Assembly (NCBI GenBank): GCA_026929865.2
Contig: CM049397.1
Location: 33,810,198 to 33,874,197 of the forward strand
Length of the DNA stretch: 64,000 bases
Direction of reading: 5' to 3'
Origin: Hyperoplus lanceolatus
Lineage: Eukaryota > Chordata > Actinopteri > Uranoscopiformes > Ammodytidae
Numbering within the stretch: position 1 is the stretch's first letter; the number at the start of each line of letters is the position of its first letter. Of the stretch, positions 1-21,577 are shown one piece after another. Below the pieces are notes generated by a model. It had not been told where the DNA came from, did not search any database, and saw only the letters and a list, made by a program, of their open reading frames with translations. A program made the position numbers and the translations under genes.

Positions 1-760
1 CACTGCAAACACAAATTGGTCAAATTCCTGAAAATGACAAAAGGTGAAACATTGCTTCACCTTCAGTGTGTGAACACACAAACTAAACGTAGTTGATTGT
101 TACAGACAGAGCAGACAGATTGGTCAGTCATTATTTATTGGTTTTAATTACAGTAACCTCATCTCCAAAAGAGAAAACACCTAACATGAACATAGTGCCA
201 CGCTGACATATCTTTGGCTCCTTTCAGTAATCCGGCTTGCTTATGCAGCAGGAGTTAAATATGGAACCCAATGCTGAGGGGTGTGGTGTGGATAACTAAA
301 ATCATTTGACATCTGTTTAATCCAGTGTTGTTAGTATTTCATTCTTACATTTAGGATTTCAGTCTTGAAGTTCCATTTCCTGCTTTCCATTAAATGAAAG
401 CAATTATATATATATATTTTTACATGATTTATACTTGTAGAACATATTTGATTTATATTTATACTTCTCCAAATAGCCCATTTCCCAGTGGCCCTAGTTG
501 TAACACTGTGTTAGAATAAAATAATGTTTTAGCTGCACTTTTCAGTAGTCTGTCTGATGCACAGAATAGAACAAAAATGCTTTTATTTTCATCAAAACAG
601 ATACTGATGCATGCAGACAATTCAGTTGTGCTAGTTCTTTATGAGCCTAACCACAACCCCAGTAAACTTATATGACTTAATTTACATCCAAGTGTTAGTT
701 TCATGCTTGGCAAGAGAAATTGGCAAGGTTCCCCTCAAGATCAGCTGAAGGAGGAGATCA
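1..760 (-). repeat. Copy of the myosin upstream (promoter-array) unit
   Basis: This stretch matches, at high identity over most of its length, the units at 15835-16765 upstream of the complete myosin gene. Shared landmarks are the 'cactgcaaacacaaattggt' block, the 'atctttggctcctt' block, the 'gcagcaggagttaaatatgg' block and the 'ttcatgcttggcaagagaaa' block (about 700 here, 16710 there). At the TATA-equivalent point (about 230) the bases read ctttcagtaa, so the TATA box is absent. Because the units lie 5' of a minus-strand gene, this copy probably belongs to the upstream region of another myosin gene left of the window. That last step is inference. Confidence 0.75.
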
Positions 761-798
761 CCGGCTGTGACGCCGATATTATCAGTCTACAGGTCTGT

Positions 799-812
799 AC
801 ACAAACACACAC

Positions 813-848
<36 letters not shown>

Positions 849-849
849 G
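799..849. repeat. (ACAC)/(ACAG) simple repeat
   Basis: A short cluster of ACAC and ACAG tetranucleotides. Open frames across it are low-complexity only. Confidence 0.85.
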
Positions 850-1059
850 AGTCTATACACAAAGACACAGACAGATTGTAAACAGCTATAGTCAAGAATC
901 TTTTATTTATTTTTTTCCCCCAGACATTTAAAAATAACACATTTGAGAGCTCTAATCGCAATATTGTCAAACCATGCTATTACTTATTGTTTTTGCATTA
1001 TATCATTCATTATGTGTGAGCTACAAATAGGCTATGTAGGGGTAATGTTTCCATGTTTC

Positions 1060-1195
1060 TACAGTAGCTCAGAACGGACAAACTTTACGGCCTTACACGT
1101 TTTTATATATAGTGGGCGTCCTGAGGAAATGCACCTGTTGGAAGACCAAGAAGAAGAAGTACTATAGAATAAATAACTATAATACATCTTCACGA
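1060..1195 (-). repeat. Dispersed repeat fragment
   Basis: The inverse complement of this stretch resembles 53440-53590: both carry a block meaning 'gaagatgtatt', a 'cttcttcttggtcttccaac' block and 'cagtagctcagaacggac'. It is a non-coding dispersed repeat, family not recognised. Confidence 0.6.
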
Positions 1196-1292
1196 GATAC
1201 ATTTTCTTGTGTTGTAATTACAGGAGTGATGAAGTGACCACCACCACTGTCTCTCCCAGTGGCAGCAGCATCTTGATGGTGGTCTTGATTTT

Positions 1293-1597
1293 GGGGCGGC
1301 AGTGGCGAAGTGGGTAGGAAGTTCGCCTCTGGTGTGCAGGGTCGGAGGTTCGATCCCCCGTCTCCCCGCCACATGTCGAAGTGTCCCTGGGCAAGACACT
1401 GAACCCCGAATTGCTCCCGATAGTTAGCTTAGTTAGCTTAGCACCCTAGTGCTAAGCCTACCCTGCGTGGTAGCTGCTGCTATCGGTGTATGAATGTGTG
1501 TGTGACTGGGTGAATGTGTACAAAAAACAATGTAAAGCGCTTTGAGTCTGTGATAAACGGAGATATAGCGCTGTACAAGTCCATTTACCATTTACCA
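1293..1597 (+). repeat. tRNA-headed SINE, type A
   Basis: The 5' end begins ggggcggcagtggcgaag and has a B-box-like ggttcgatccc near 1350, as expected of a pol III SINE. The body ends in 'aagcgctttgagtctgtgat' and 'agcgctgtacaagtccattt'. A second, inverted copy lies at 57261-57558. A-box and B-box similarity marks a tRNA-derived head, not a functional tRNA. Confidence 0.8.
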
Positions 1598-2451
1598 TGA
1601 TGTAACAACGGCTTTATTTAACTTTTCAAAACTGAATGAACTGTAGGAAGTGATTAAACTAGCTGTTACGCAAATGTTACACACACCGCTTTCTATCGAT
1701 TTGATTGGCCTTTCTGTTCTATGTTTATCCTTTTATTTAAATGTGAAACAATTATTCAATAATCTTTCATAATGCTTCCTCACATGCCTTTACTATGAAA
1801 TCAAAAAATATTATATAAGTTTACAAAACTGTGAATGAATTGTAGGAAGTATCATTGCAACTCCAATGTTGTTCTTTGTAGACAGTTTTTCTTTAATTGA
1901 TTGACCCTTTCTGGTATTATTCCTTTGAAACATGTGAAAATGGAAACTAATTTGAATGGTCTGATACGCATGAGTCTGCAGCACACATATACATATACAA
2001 GGAATTTGCTTTGGCCAGATGGTGCACAAAATAAACATAAACATAAATATAGAGAACTATAAGGATTGTCTTCGGTCTCGTGTCTATGACCGAATCACAG
2101 CCGTGCTGATATAGAGGGACAGCATAACTCCCTCTTGTGTGATATTGTTTAAATAGGTGTTAGGTTTGGTATGGGATTCAAATGTGTGGCCTTGGCAGTG
2201 TTTACTTAACAGTCCATCTTTGCTTGTCTTGTGGAGATCACTTTTATTTACGGGTGCTGTGATCTAGTTAAATAATTAATGACTTGATTGTATCTTGAAT
2301 TGTTTCAGTAAATCAATCGGTCTCCCCCCCCGTGTTTATTTAATTAGTTATTTGATAATCCCAATTTAGACATTTTGTGGGAGATAACAATTACGGGGGC
2401 TCGTCCGGTATTACCCAAATAATATAAAGAGTAGATTTACAGTAACATATT
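1598..2451. other. AT-rich intergenic spacer
   Basis: No gene, splice-linked exon or recognised repeat was found here. Open frames are short and lack any family resemblance. Confidence 0.5.
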
Positions 2452-3264
2452 AGTAACACTTTATAATAATGTTCATTGTCAGTGAATCATAAGTCATATA
2501 TGTCATTAGATAATGATGAACTAATGATTTACAAAAAAGTAATATACTTTGTAGATGATTAATACGTGTTATGTTAACATCACAAATGTGTTGTAAGTCA
2601 TCTATAAAGCTTTTAGTAAATCAGGACACACTCAGTAACAAGTCATTGTTATAATATTGATAAGTCATTTACAAACCTTTCTGCATCCCGCTAATCTAAA
2701 GTGTACGAGTCCTATTGGTCGAATCTTGCCTATAGTCAACTAATCGTCCAATCAAAATAATTTTTTCCTGCTTATTGATCCATATTCTCATTTGCTACAT
2801 TGGAACATATTTTTCCTAAACGACACAAAGGGGTTAAAAGACCCAATTATAGTTTGTCTTCTTGGGTTGGCATAATAACTTGTGTCTACCTTAGTCATTG
2901 ACTCACACTTAGGAGATTGGTTAAAAGCTTGAGCTGGTTTCAAATCTTTATTACCAGTATAATAGGCTGATGGTTATACTATAATAGGTGATGTATCGTG
3001 ATAAATTAGGAGAATCCAAGCAATTCCATGTAGAATCAGACATTCAGCACCCCCTTATAGCTGGAACAGAATGATCTTTGTTTCAAATTCTGCAACTATT
3101 CAACTTTGAGATTGGCACAGTCGAATAGATGTCACTTTATAGATGACTTACAATATATATATTACTGTTTTTATTCAATGATTAGTTCATCGTTATCTAA
3201 TGACTTGTATAAGATTTATAAATGACTTATGTGTGACTAATAAATTAACATTATAAAGTGTTAT
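2452..3264. mobile_element. Foldback MITE with 'agtaacactttataat' ends
   Basis: The left end reads agtaacactttataataatg. The right end is its inverse, ending near aacattataaagtgttatc. Further inverse pairs occur inside, such as 'taatgatgaactaatgatt' on the left and 'aatgattagttcatcgtta' on the right. No transposase is visible and no clear target duplication was found. The terminal sequence resembles that of the 465-bp element at 32617-33081, so both may belong to one hAT-like MITE group. Confidence 0.65.
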
Positions 3265-3431
3265 CATTAATATTGCGCTTTATAAAGCCTTATAAATAAC
3301 ATCTTATGAATATGCTTATAATACTTTACAGAAAGGACCTTCATATGAATTGTTACAAAACTAACATTTGCTTATTTTTGAAGACACAATAAGATCAAAA
3401 TGACACAAATAGTAATTTGAGATCAAATGCT

Positions 3432-3437
3432 TTTATT
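3432..3437 (-). terminator. Polyadenylation signal of the myosin gene
   Basis: On the minus strand this reads AATAAA, 66-71 nt after the stop codon at 3503-3505. It is the nearest canonical signal and gives a short 3' UTR typical of sarcomeric myosins. Confidence 0.7.
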
Positions 3438-3502
3438 GCGGTATCATTCATTTCACATCATATTATATGATTAGAAACTATCAGCCCATTAGCTGGAGTG
3501 GT

Positions 3503-14401
<10,899 letters not shown>

Positions 14402-14534
14402 GGTTGCTGGTTACTTCTGTAAGGTAATTGAAAATTTGAGTATTCTTATTCATCTTTTTTTAAACTAATAACTTCAAGTCACATGACAAACTAAAATAAC
14501 TAAGTTAAACTGAATAATATACATTAACAAACAC

Positions 14535-14586
<52 letters not shown>

Positions 14587-15005
14587 CTATCCATCTTTCC
14601 ATCTAACTGATGTTCAAGCTTCATTACAAAGACTTAACATTAGCCCATTCTAAATATTTTCTAGTCTGAGTTGATAGTAATAAGATGAACAATAACCAGG
14701 CAAATAACAAGTAAATGAAATGTTTCACACAAAGTATACAAATTTAAGACAGTTAAAAGAGCTTCATACCTGAGCCTCTCTCTCCGTGAAAAATCTTTTA
14801 TATTCCTCAATCCTGTTGAAAACATTATCCATATATTCAGATATTGGTTAAAGTTTGGCAAGATTTGCTTAAGAAATATAGTAATTTCTTCATATTTTAA
14901 ACAAATTCCTCAAATAGTGATAACTTTGAAAATCTCCAGAGATGAAACACACACTTACCACAAGCTGGTGTAACCTACGGTCCTCACACACTGCTCTGTC
15001 CGGCT
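14402..15005 (-). other. Myosin 5' UTR: three-part leader
   Basis: Minus-strand splice sites define exon 1 from about 15005 to 14959 (donor TTGTG|GTAAGT), exon 2 at 14812-14770 (acceptor CAACAG, donor CTCAG|GTATG) and a 15-nt leader at 14402-14416 before the ATG. Two short non-coding exons followed by the ATG exon are the standard layout of sarcomeric myosin genes. The transcription start is inferred from its distance to the TATA box. Confidence 0.8.
14537..14586. repeat. (ATCT)n microsatellite
   Basis: About twelve perfect ATCT units in the intron between the second non-coding exon and the start-codon exon of the myosin gene. Confidence 0.9.
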
Positions 15006-16765
15006 GCCACACTGACACATCTTTGGCTCCTTTTATATAATCTTTATTGCTTATGCAGCATGAGTTAAATATGGAACCAAATGTCAAACATGGTGTAACT
15101 AAAATCATTTGACATCTGTTTAATCGAGTGTTGTTAGCACTTCATTCTGACATTTTGGATTTCAGCCTTGAATTTCCATTTCCTTTTTTTTTTTTACATG
15201 ATTTATAATAGTAGAACATAAATAATTTATATTTAAACTTCTCCATATTGCCCAAGTCCCAGCAGGGTTCAACGTAATATTTTTTCCCAACTTGGCCAGT
15301 AGATAAGCTTTTTACTGGCCCCTTGTATATTTTCACTGGCCCGAGAGCCAAAAAATATAAACATTTCCTGAATTTTCGTGATTAATTATTAAGTACAGTA
15401 TTTGATTTGAATTTCCCTTTCGATTTGGTTGTTTCATATCCCAGTGACAAATCTTTGGCTCCTTTTATTTAATCCGGCTTTATTATGCAGCACAGTTAAA
15501 TATGTAACCCAAGGCGATATGTGGGGTGGATAACTAAATCATTAAACATCTGTGTAATCAAGTGTTGTTGGTACTTAATTCAGTATGCAAACATGTCTAC
15601 TAGCAGTAACCTCATCTCCATAAGAGAAAACACCTTACATGTACATAGTGCCACACTGACACATCTTTGGCTCCTTGCAGTAATCCAGCTTGCTTATGCA
15701 GCAGGAGTTAAATATGGAACCAAATGCTGAATGTGGTGTGGTGTGTATAACTAAATAATTTGACATAGTGTAATAAAGCGTTGATGGTACTTAATTCAGT
15801 ATGCAAACATGTCTGTACAGTACTGAACTGCCAGAAAGTCACTGCAAACCTACTAGTTTCACTACTCATCCACAACACTGCAAACACAAATTGGTCAAAT
15901 TCCTGAAAATGACAAAAGGTCAAACATTGCTTCACCTTCAGTGTGAACACACAAACTAAAAGTATTTGATTGTTACAGACAGAGCAGACAAATTGGTCAG
16001 TCATTCTTTATTGGTTTTATACAGTAACCTGATCTCCAAAAGAGAAAACACCAAACATGTACATAGTGCCACACTGACATATCTTTGGCTCCTTTGATAT
16101 GATCTGGCTTCCTTATGCAGCATGAGTTAAATATGGAACCAAGTGCCAAATGTGGTGTCAATAACTAAATAATTTGACATCTGTGTAATCAAGTGCTGTT
16201 GGTACTTAATTCAGTATGCAAACATGTCTGTACAGTAATAAAGTGCCAGCAAGTCACTGCAAACCTACTAGTTTCACTACTCATCCACAACACTGCAAAC
16301 ACAAATTGGTCAAATTCCTGAAAATGACAAAAGGTGAAACATTGCTTCACCTTCAGTGTGAACACACAAACTAAAAGTATTTGATTGTTACAGACAGAGC
16401 AGACAGATCGGTCAGTCATTATTTATTGGTTTTAATTACAGTAACCTCATTTTCAAAAGATTAAACAACATGTGCGTAATGCCACACTGACATATCTTTG
16501 GCTCTCCTTATATTTAATCCGGCTTGCTTATGCAGCACGAGTTAAATATGGAACCGAATGCCGAATGTGGTGTGGTGTGGATAACTAAATCATTTGACAT
16601 CTGTTTAATCCAGTGTTATTAGTACTTCATTCTTACATTTAGGTCTTGAAGTTCCATTTACGGACTTAATTAATGACTTAATTAATGACTTAATTTACAT
16701 CCAAGTGTTAGTTTCATGCTTGGCAAGAGAAATTGGCAAGGTTTCCCTCAAGATCAGCTGAGGAT
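14995..16765 (-). repeat. Array of promoter-related units upstream of the myosin gene
   Basis: The active promoter region (14995-15180) is followed upstream by a partial unit at 15435-15600, another at 15600-15834, and two near-complete units at 15835-16247 and 16248-16660. The last two have a period of 413 bp. Each carries the 'atctttggctcc' block next to the TATA position and the 'ttaaatatgg' block. Frames at 15708-16004 and 16189-16419 are similar to each other only because the DNA is duplicated. Confidence 0.85.
15031..15039 (-). promoter_or_regulatory. TATA box of the myosin gene
   Basis: The minus strand reads ATTATATAAAAGGAGCC here, about 30 bp before the inferred start. An A/T-rich CCATATTTAACTC block, CArG/MEF2-like but imperfect, lies upstream at about 15062-15075. 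Of the related copies, 15470 keeps AAATAAAAGG and 16512 keeps AAATATAAGG; those at 230, 15680 and 16095 have lost the box. Confidence 0.75.
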
Positions 16766-18924
16766 CAAGCCACAGTGTATGTATTGTAGGTTGCCTACTG
16801 ACAACTGGCCGGGGACTACAGCTGGAAATTAGCCAAATAGGCTAAAGTTGCTCCTTTTCAAAGGGGACTGTCCACAAAACTATAAGCAAATAAACTAAAC
16901 TAAACAGGGTAAGTCATAAAGTATTTCCACAGTAATCCAAAACCGACTTCCCAGCTGCCAAAGTTAACAGTTGGAATGATGTGCACGAAAGAGTGGATAA
17001 CCTTAATTGTATGGTAGATAAGAGATGTAGATTTCATATCCACTATATTATAAGGATGAATATGATGTGTTACCTGTTACAGTAATGAAGGGGACATAAC
17101 GAAGATTGCAACACAGTGGTAAGCAGACAACTTAAGGGCGCACTCACACTTGGCCATCTGTTCTCTGCCCGAGCATGTTTACCCCCTAAAGTCTAGATAG
17201 TTTGGCTAGTGTGAGCATGCCATCTGTGCTCAAGCCGACTCAATTCCTTGGCAACAGCACGCTTGAGAGGGGAGTGATGTAGCCAAAGTACAGATGCTAA
17301 TGAGATGACACGCAAGCGCACAGACGGCGTTCCTGACGTGAATTTATTAGGGATGCCTTACTAGTCGGCACCAGAATTGCCCATCACTTGGACTTGAACA
17401 TAAAATGTGTGAGAATTAACGTGTGTGTAGGCCTAGGTGTGGACTAATAAAAGAGGGAGAGAGATAAAAAGGGGAGAGCAGCATAAAGCAAAGCAAAAAG
17501 GTTTTCTTGACCGCTGCCTTAAGACCCGCTGTGTTCACTCACATTCGTCAGATGTTGTTTTCCTTTTTCCTCCCGTCAGCTGTTATAATGCTGCCTTTAC
17601 GCACGGCGGTGGAGACGAACCCTTAACAATATTGTATGACTAATATGTGCGATTGCCTAGTTTAAAAAAATAATAATATCCATACATGTGCAGAGCGATC
17701 AAGATTAAAACGTGAAATGAAACACAAATTGAGACATTAACAGTAAATTAAAATAACAGTAAATTAAGGGGGTTCCATTCAAAAGTTCTGGCAATAGAAG
17801 CTTTGAAACAAACTTCAGTTCAGTAGTTGCTGCAAGTGCCCCATCTGCTGGACAATACACTGTACACACAGGAGGATCATAGTGGATCTCTCCTATATTA
17901 AACCATCCTATAAACTGAAATATGGTGAATGTGCTTCTAATACAGGGGATGGAGACAATAACAGGAACTATTGTTTGCAACTTGTTGGAGTTTTGTGAAG
18001 CTCATAATGTTACTTTTAGTGACGCTGCAGGAGCTGTTGTTTCATCTCAGTGACCTTTGTGGAGGCTGTAGTTTGTTGTTTTGATCAGAGTCTTAAACAT
18101 TTTAGTATTTAACCAGAAATATAGAAAGCCATACTGTAAAAAAAAACTTCAGAAAAATAGTCTTGTAAATTAAATTTTATTAAAAATAATGTTTTTTTTA
18201 TGCCGTAGGTGTACAGAAATATAATGTCAGTTGTTTTTGATATTTTCGTACCAGCAGTTGAAAGTATAGATATAGAATTAAGTCAACGTAACAAAATAGT
18301 TAAGGATTCATCTAAACAAAAATAAATGGTTCCTATAAATATACATTCAATAACCCATAATGACAAAGTGTAAAAATGTTTTTAATTTATTAGCAATTGT
18401 AATATCTGCAATAAGTCTTATTTACATAAGTATTGAGACCCTTATTTAGGAACTTTATAGAAACCAATTAGTCAAAACAGCTTGGGGTCTTCTTTGCAAA
18501 GTCTCTGTAAGCTTTGAACATTAGATGACACAGCATTATTGCCCTGTTAAGAAATAACAGTGGCTGAATACGTAATACTAAGAATATATCTGTTTTTTTT
18601 AACACAGGACAGTTTGTAATTTGCCATTGGTCCATTTACAACAATCTCACAAACTTTTAAGAGTCATACACATATTTACAGTAACATTTTAAATCCCCAT
18701 TAAGAGCTTTTACTGGGAGTTTTTTTTCTCAGACAAGCTAAGGGTGTAAGGGCAGGGTGTCATACTGTATGGAATGTAAAGCCCACTGAGGCAAATGTGT
18801 ATCTGTAATATTGTGCTATACAAATAAAACTGATTTGATTTGAGTGACATAATTTTCTTTGTAAATTGACCCTCTAATTGATCACACATCAGGAAAATTA
18901 AATGCACAACGACATCAAGTAACG
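16766..18924. other. Intergenic region with old repeats
   Basis: No gene is seen. Positions 17133-17330 resemble 50708-50900, sharing 'tctagatagtttggctagtg' and 'cagatgctaatgagatgaca'. Positions 18350-18560 look like a decayed mariner/Tc1 fragment ('taagtattgagacccttat'). A 'gatttgatttga' tail near 18830 suggests another retroelement 3' end. Confidence 0.5.
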
Positions 18925-19984
18925 CAGTGCTTCTCAATTATTTTCTGTCATGCCCCCCCTAGGAGACTAAAATTTTTTCGCGACCCCCCTAAATTGAAAT
19001 ACTATTGAGAACCTGCTAATATTTATTTATTTATCTGTATAAGAGTTATATATGAGTTTGAGTTGCTAGCACCAGCATTCTGCATACAATCACCTTATTA
19101 TTAAAATAGATTAATAAAATTTGCTGACATCTGCACCATCTTAAAACAATTTCCAAGTTTATTAACTCAATTTGTAACATTTAAACAAGACCGTTCAGTC
19201 TGTGTGAATCTCAAAACACAGAAACAAGAGCAAATGTTTCACTGGGGTTTTCATTTAATTAATAACATTTTTAAACAGTAAACATTGGTCACTTGTCAGT
19301 CAGCTTCATCAGCTTATTCCCTTTCAAAAATATATATGACTTAAAAATAAACATTACTCTTTGTGTGCAACATTTGCAACAATATTTAATGTACAATTTG
19401 CATACTTTCCCTGAACATAACACAAGACATTAAAAAAGCGTTGAACCCTGAACTATTTGAAACTGGCAGCTACATCAGTTTGAGCTTTTTTAATATAACT
19501 AAATTCACCTTCACAATTATTTTGAACTTATTTCCCTATTTGTCTGTTTTATATGAACACATTCTGCTTATAATACACAAAAATACAATTTGCTCTGTAT
19601 TCTAGTGGCTGCAGTGAGCCCTCTTTGCAGTGCACATCATTCCAAATCTGGGCTTCAAACTTGATACTGCTACTCTTAACTCTTGCTCAATGTTAAGCTG
19701 GGACCTGTACTTTGTCTTGAGTGCAGCAACAGTGGAAAAGCCCATCTCACACAGATAGGATGTGGCAAAGGGTAGTAAGATGTTGACAGCCTTCTGTCCA
19801 ATGAGTGGATACTCCCTTTCTTTGTAAGATCTAAATTCTGTTACACTTCTGACCCTTGGTATAATGTTTATTTAAGAAAAAATATATATATATATATAAA
19901 AAAAATATATAAAAAAACAACAAAAAAAAAAAAACACTAAGTCCCCCCTGCCGCTCGCGCCCCCCCACCATTTGAGAAGCACTG
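18925..19984 (-). mobile_element. hAT transposon remnant with 8-bp target duplication
   Basis: Inverted ends are cagtgcttctcaa and ttgagaagcactg. The flanks are an exact 8-bp duplication, aagtaacg, at 18917-18924 and 19985-19992, diagnostic for hAT. On the minus strand between about 19800 and 19600 the translation keeps a hAT C-terminal dimerisation motif (LLPFATSYLCEMGFS, ALKTKYRSQL). The N-terminal and catalytic parts are missing, so it is internally deleted and non-autonomous. Confidence 0.9.
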
Positions 19985-20019
19985 AAGTAACGGATCTATA
20001 AACTAATGAATACCTATCC

Positions 20020-20200
20020 TAAAAGGTGCAGTGTGTAATATCTGAATATTAATTGGCATCTAGTGGTGAAAGTTCTAGAATACAACGCTCCCTAGGTAAC
20101 CCCTCCCTTTTGAAGAACAACAGAAGCTACAGTGGCCTTAGTTTAGAAATAAGTTTGTCCATTTTGTTCTAGAATCAAAACAGTGCAAAATGGCGGCCTC
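20020..20200. mobile_element. Fragment of a TTAA-type MITE
   Basis: It begins aaaaggtgcagtgtgtaata and contains the 'acagaagctacagtggcctt' block shared with the complete copies at 40899-41280 and 58264-58632. The other end is not found. Confidence 0.65.
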
Positions 20201-20454
20201 CTTTTTTTTTTTACATATTTACATAGATTTTTTCCACAAAATATTCACATTTATAGAAGCAAAAACATTGGAATTTATATGTTGTTTTTCGGGAAACTTT
20301 CTCCAAGCAGACTTTTTTAACGACTCTAAATGCTGGTGTTGAGTCATATCATAAAAAAAGTCCAAAACCATCATGAGTTTAAAATTGTTCATGAAATTCG
20401 TCAGCGATTCAGAGACTTGGATTCATCAGATGTCTAAAATGTTTCTTAGTGGCT

Positions 20455-21530
20455 GAGGGTGGGGGCTGCTTCACTGAAGCTTCCGGGACGGAGTGAATGG
20501 GTGGAGGAGGTCAGTGAAGTATTGGGGGGCAAGGGCATGGAGGGACTTGTAGGTAAGCAGGAGGGTTTTGTAGGTGATGCAGGATTTGATTAGCCTGGCT
20601 CCGCCCGCCCGCCTACTTCCGGCCAAATTTTATTTTCCCTTCAGTAGTCAGTCTGGGTGTACAGCCCATTTCCCAGTTTTGCCGGAGATTCGACAGCCGG
20701 TCCAATCAGCGAACAGAGCGAGTGGCTGACAACGATGACGTCGAAGTCGCGCTCCAGTTTCAGTTGCCAGAAGCCGGCTCATGACACACGTGACGACCAA
20801 ACGTTATGCTATTGGTTGGCTAATCCAGAGTGGCACTGGGCAGATCCAATAGTTTTAAACTTTAACAGACACCCGCCTCCATGAGTGAACGTTTGCCAAT
20901 TAAAGCACTGCCAGACCTTCTGTACAAATGAAATGAAGTACGATGGTCTGGTAGCACCAGGCTAGGATTTGATGGGGAGCCAGTGGAAATGGACACACTC
21001 TCCCGCTCAGTGAAAATGTAATCGTGTTGTTTTCCAGAGCTGTGACCTTAAACCTAACTCTCTATTTCTGTTCAGAACCTTTTCACTGCGAGTTGTTTCT
21101 CTGTATATTTGCTGCTTTATTCTGGTTAAAAGACTTGTGATGTGGGCCTAGGGAGCCAGGGTGAGAACTCAGCATAGCACCAACCTTCCTGAGCAGTGCC
21201 TTGGGTGCCACAATCATGAGTTCAGTTTTATTGTTGTTCCGTTTGAGCAGGTTGGAAGACATCCAGGCTTTGATGTTGTGGAGGCAGTTCAGAAGAGACT
21301 GGGTGGGAGCTGGGTTTGGTGCTGAGGTACAGCTGGGTGTCGTCTGTGTGGAAGCTCAGGCCGTGGTGTTGTATGATCTGACACAGTGGCAGCATAAATT
21401 GCGTTGCTTGGGCATGGGGACAGGCCATGGTGGTCGGAGACAGCGAGGTCCAGGCACTGAAGATGGGAGGGAGAGATGCCAGTAGTGCACACCAGGTCAA
21501 GTTTGAGGCCTTGCAATAATATAGAAAGCA
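20455..21530 (-). mobile_element. LINE reverse-transcriptase fossil (split by a MITE)
   Basis: The minus-strand frame 21228-21593 contains HTDDTQLYLSTKPSS, a decayed form of the YADDTQLYLS catalytic motif of L2-type LINE reverse transcriptases, followed by the typical ending HQSLDVFQPAQTEQQ. The first residue of the catalytic motif and the upstream parts are lost. A 374-bp MITE at 20591-20964 interrupts it. Confidence 0.75.
20591..20964. mobile_element. MITE with tagcctgg/ccaggcta ends
   Basis: Inverted ends tagcctgg and ccaggcta are flanked by identical ggatttgat sequences at 20582-20590 and 20965-20973. Removing the element and one copy restores the LINE-derived text around it. The duplication is 8-10 bp depending on where the ends are set, which fits hAT or Mu-like elements. 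No transposase is encoded. Confidence 0.75.
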
Positions 21531-21577
21531 AAACAGACGATTTATGTTCAATCTGCTGATTTCGTAATGATCAAGAA

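Noticed and set aside
15708..16419. Two similar minus-strand frames (98 and 76 residues)
   Set aside because: They are similar because the underlying promoter-array unit is duplicated. There is no conserved start, no splice support, and the third copy at 1-400 does not keep the frame.
20657..20884. 75-residue plus-strand frame in a CG-rich stretch
   Set aside because: It lies wholly inside the 374-bp MITE with target duplication.
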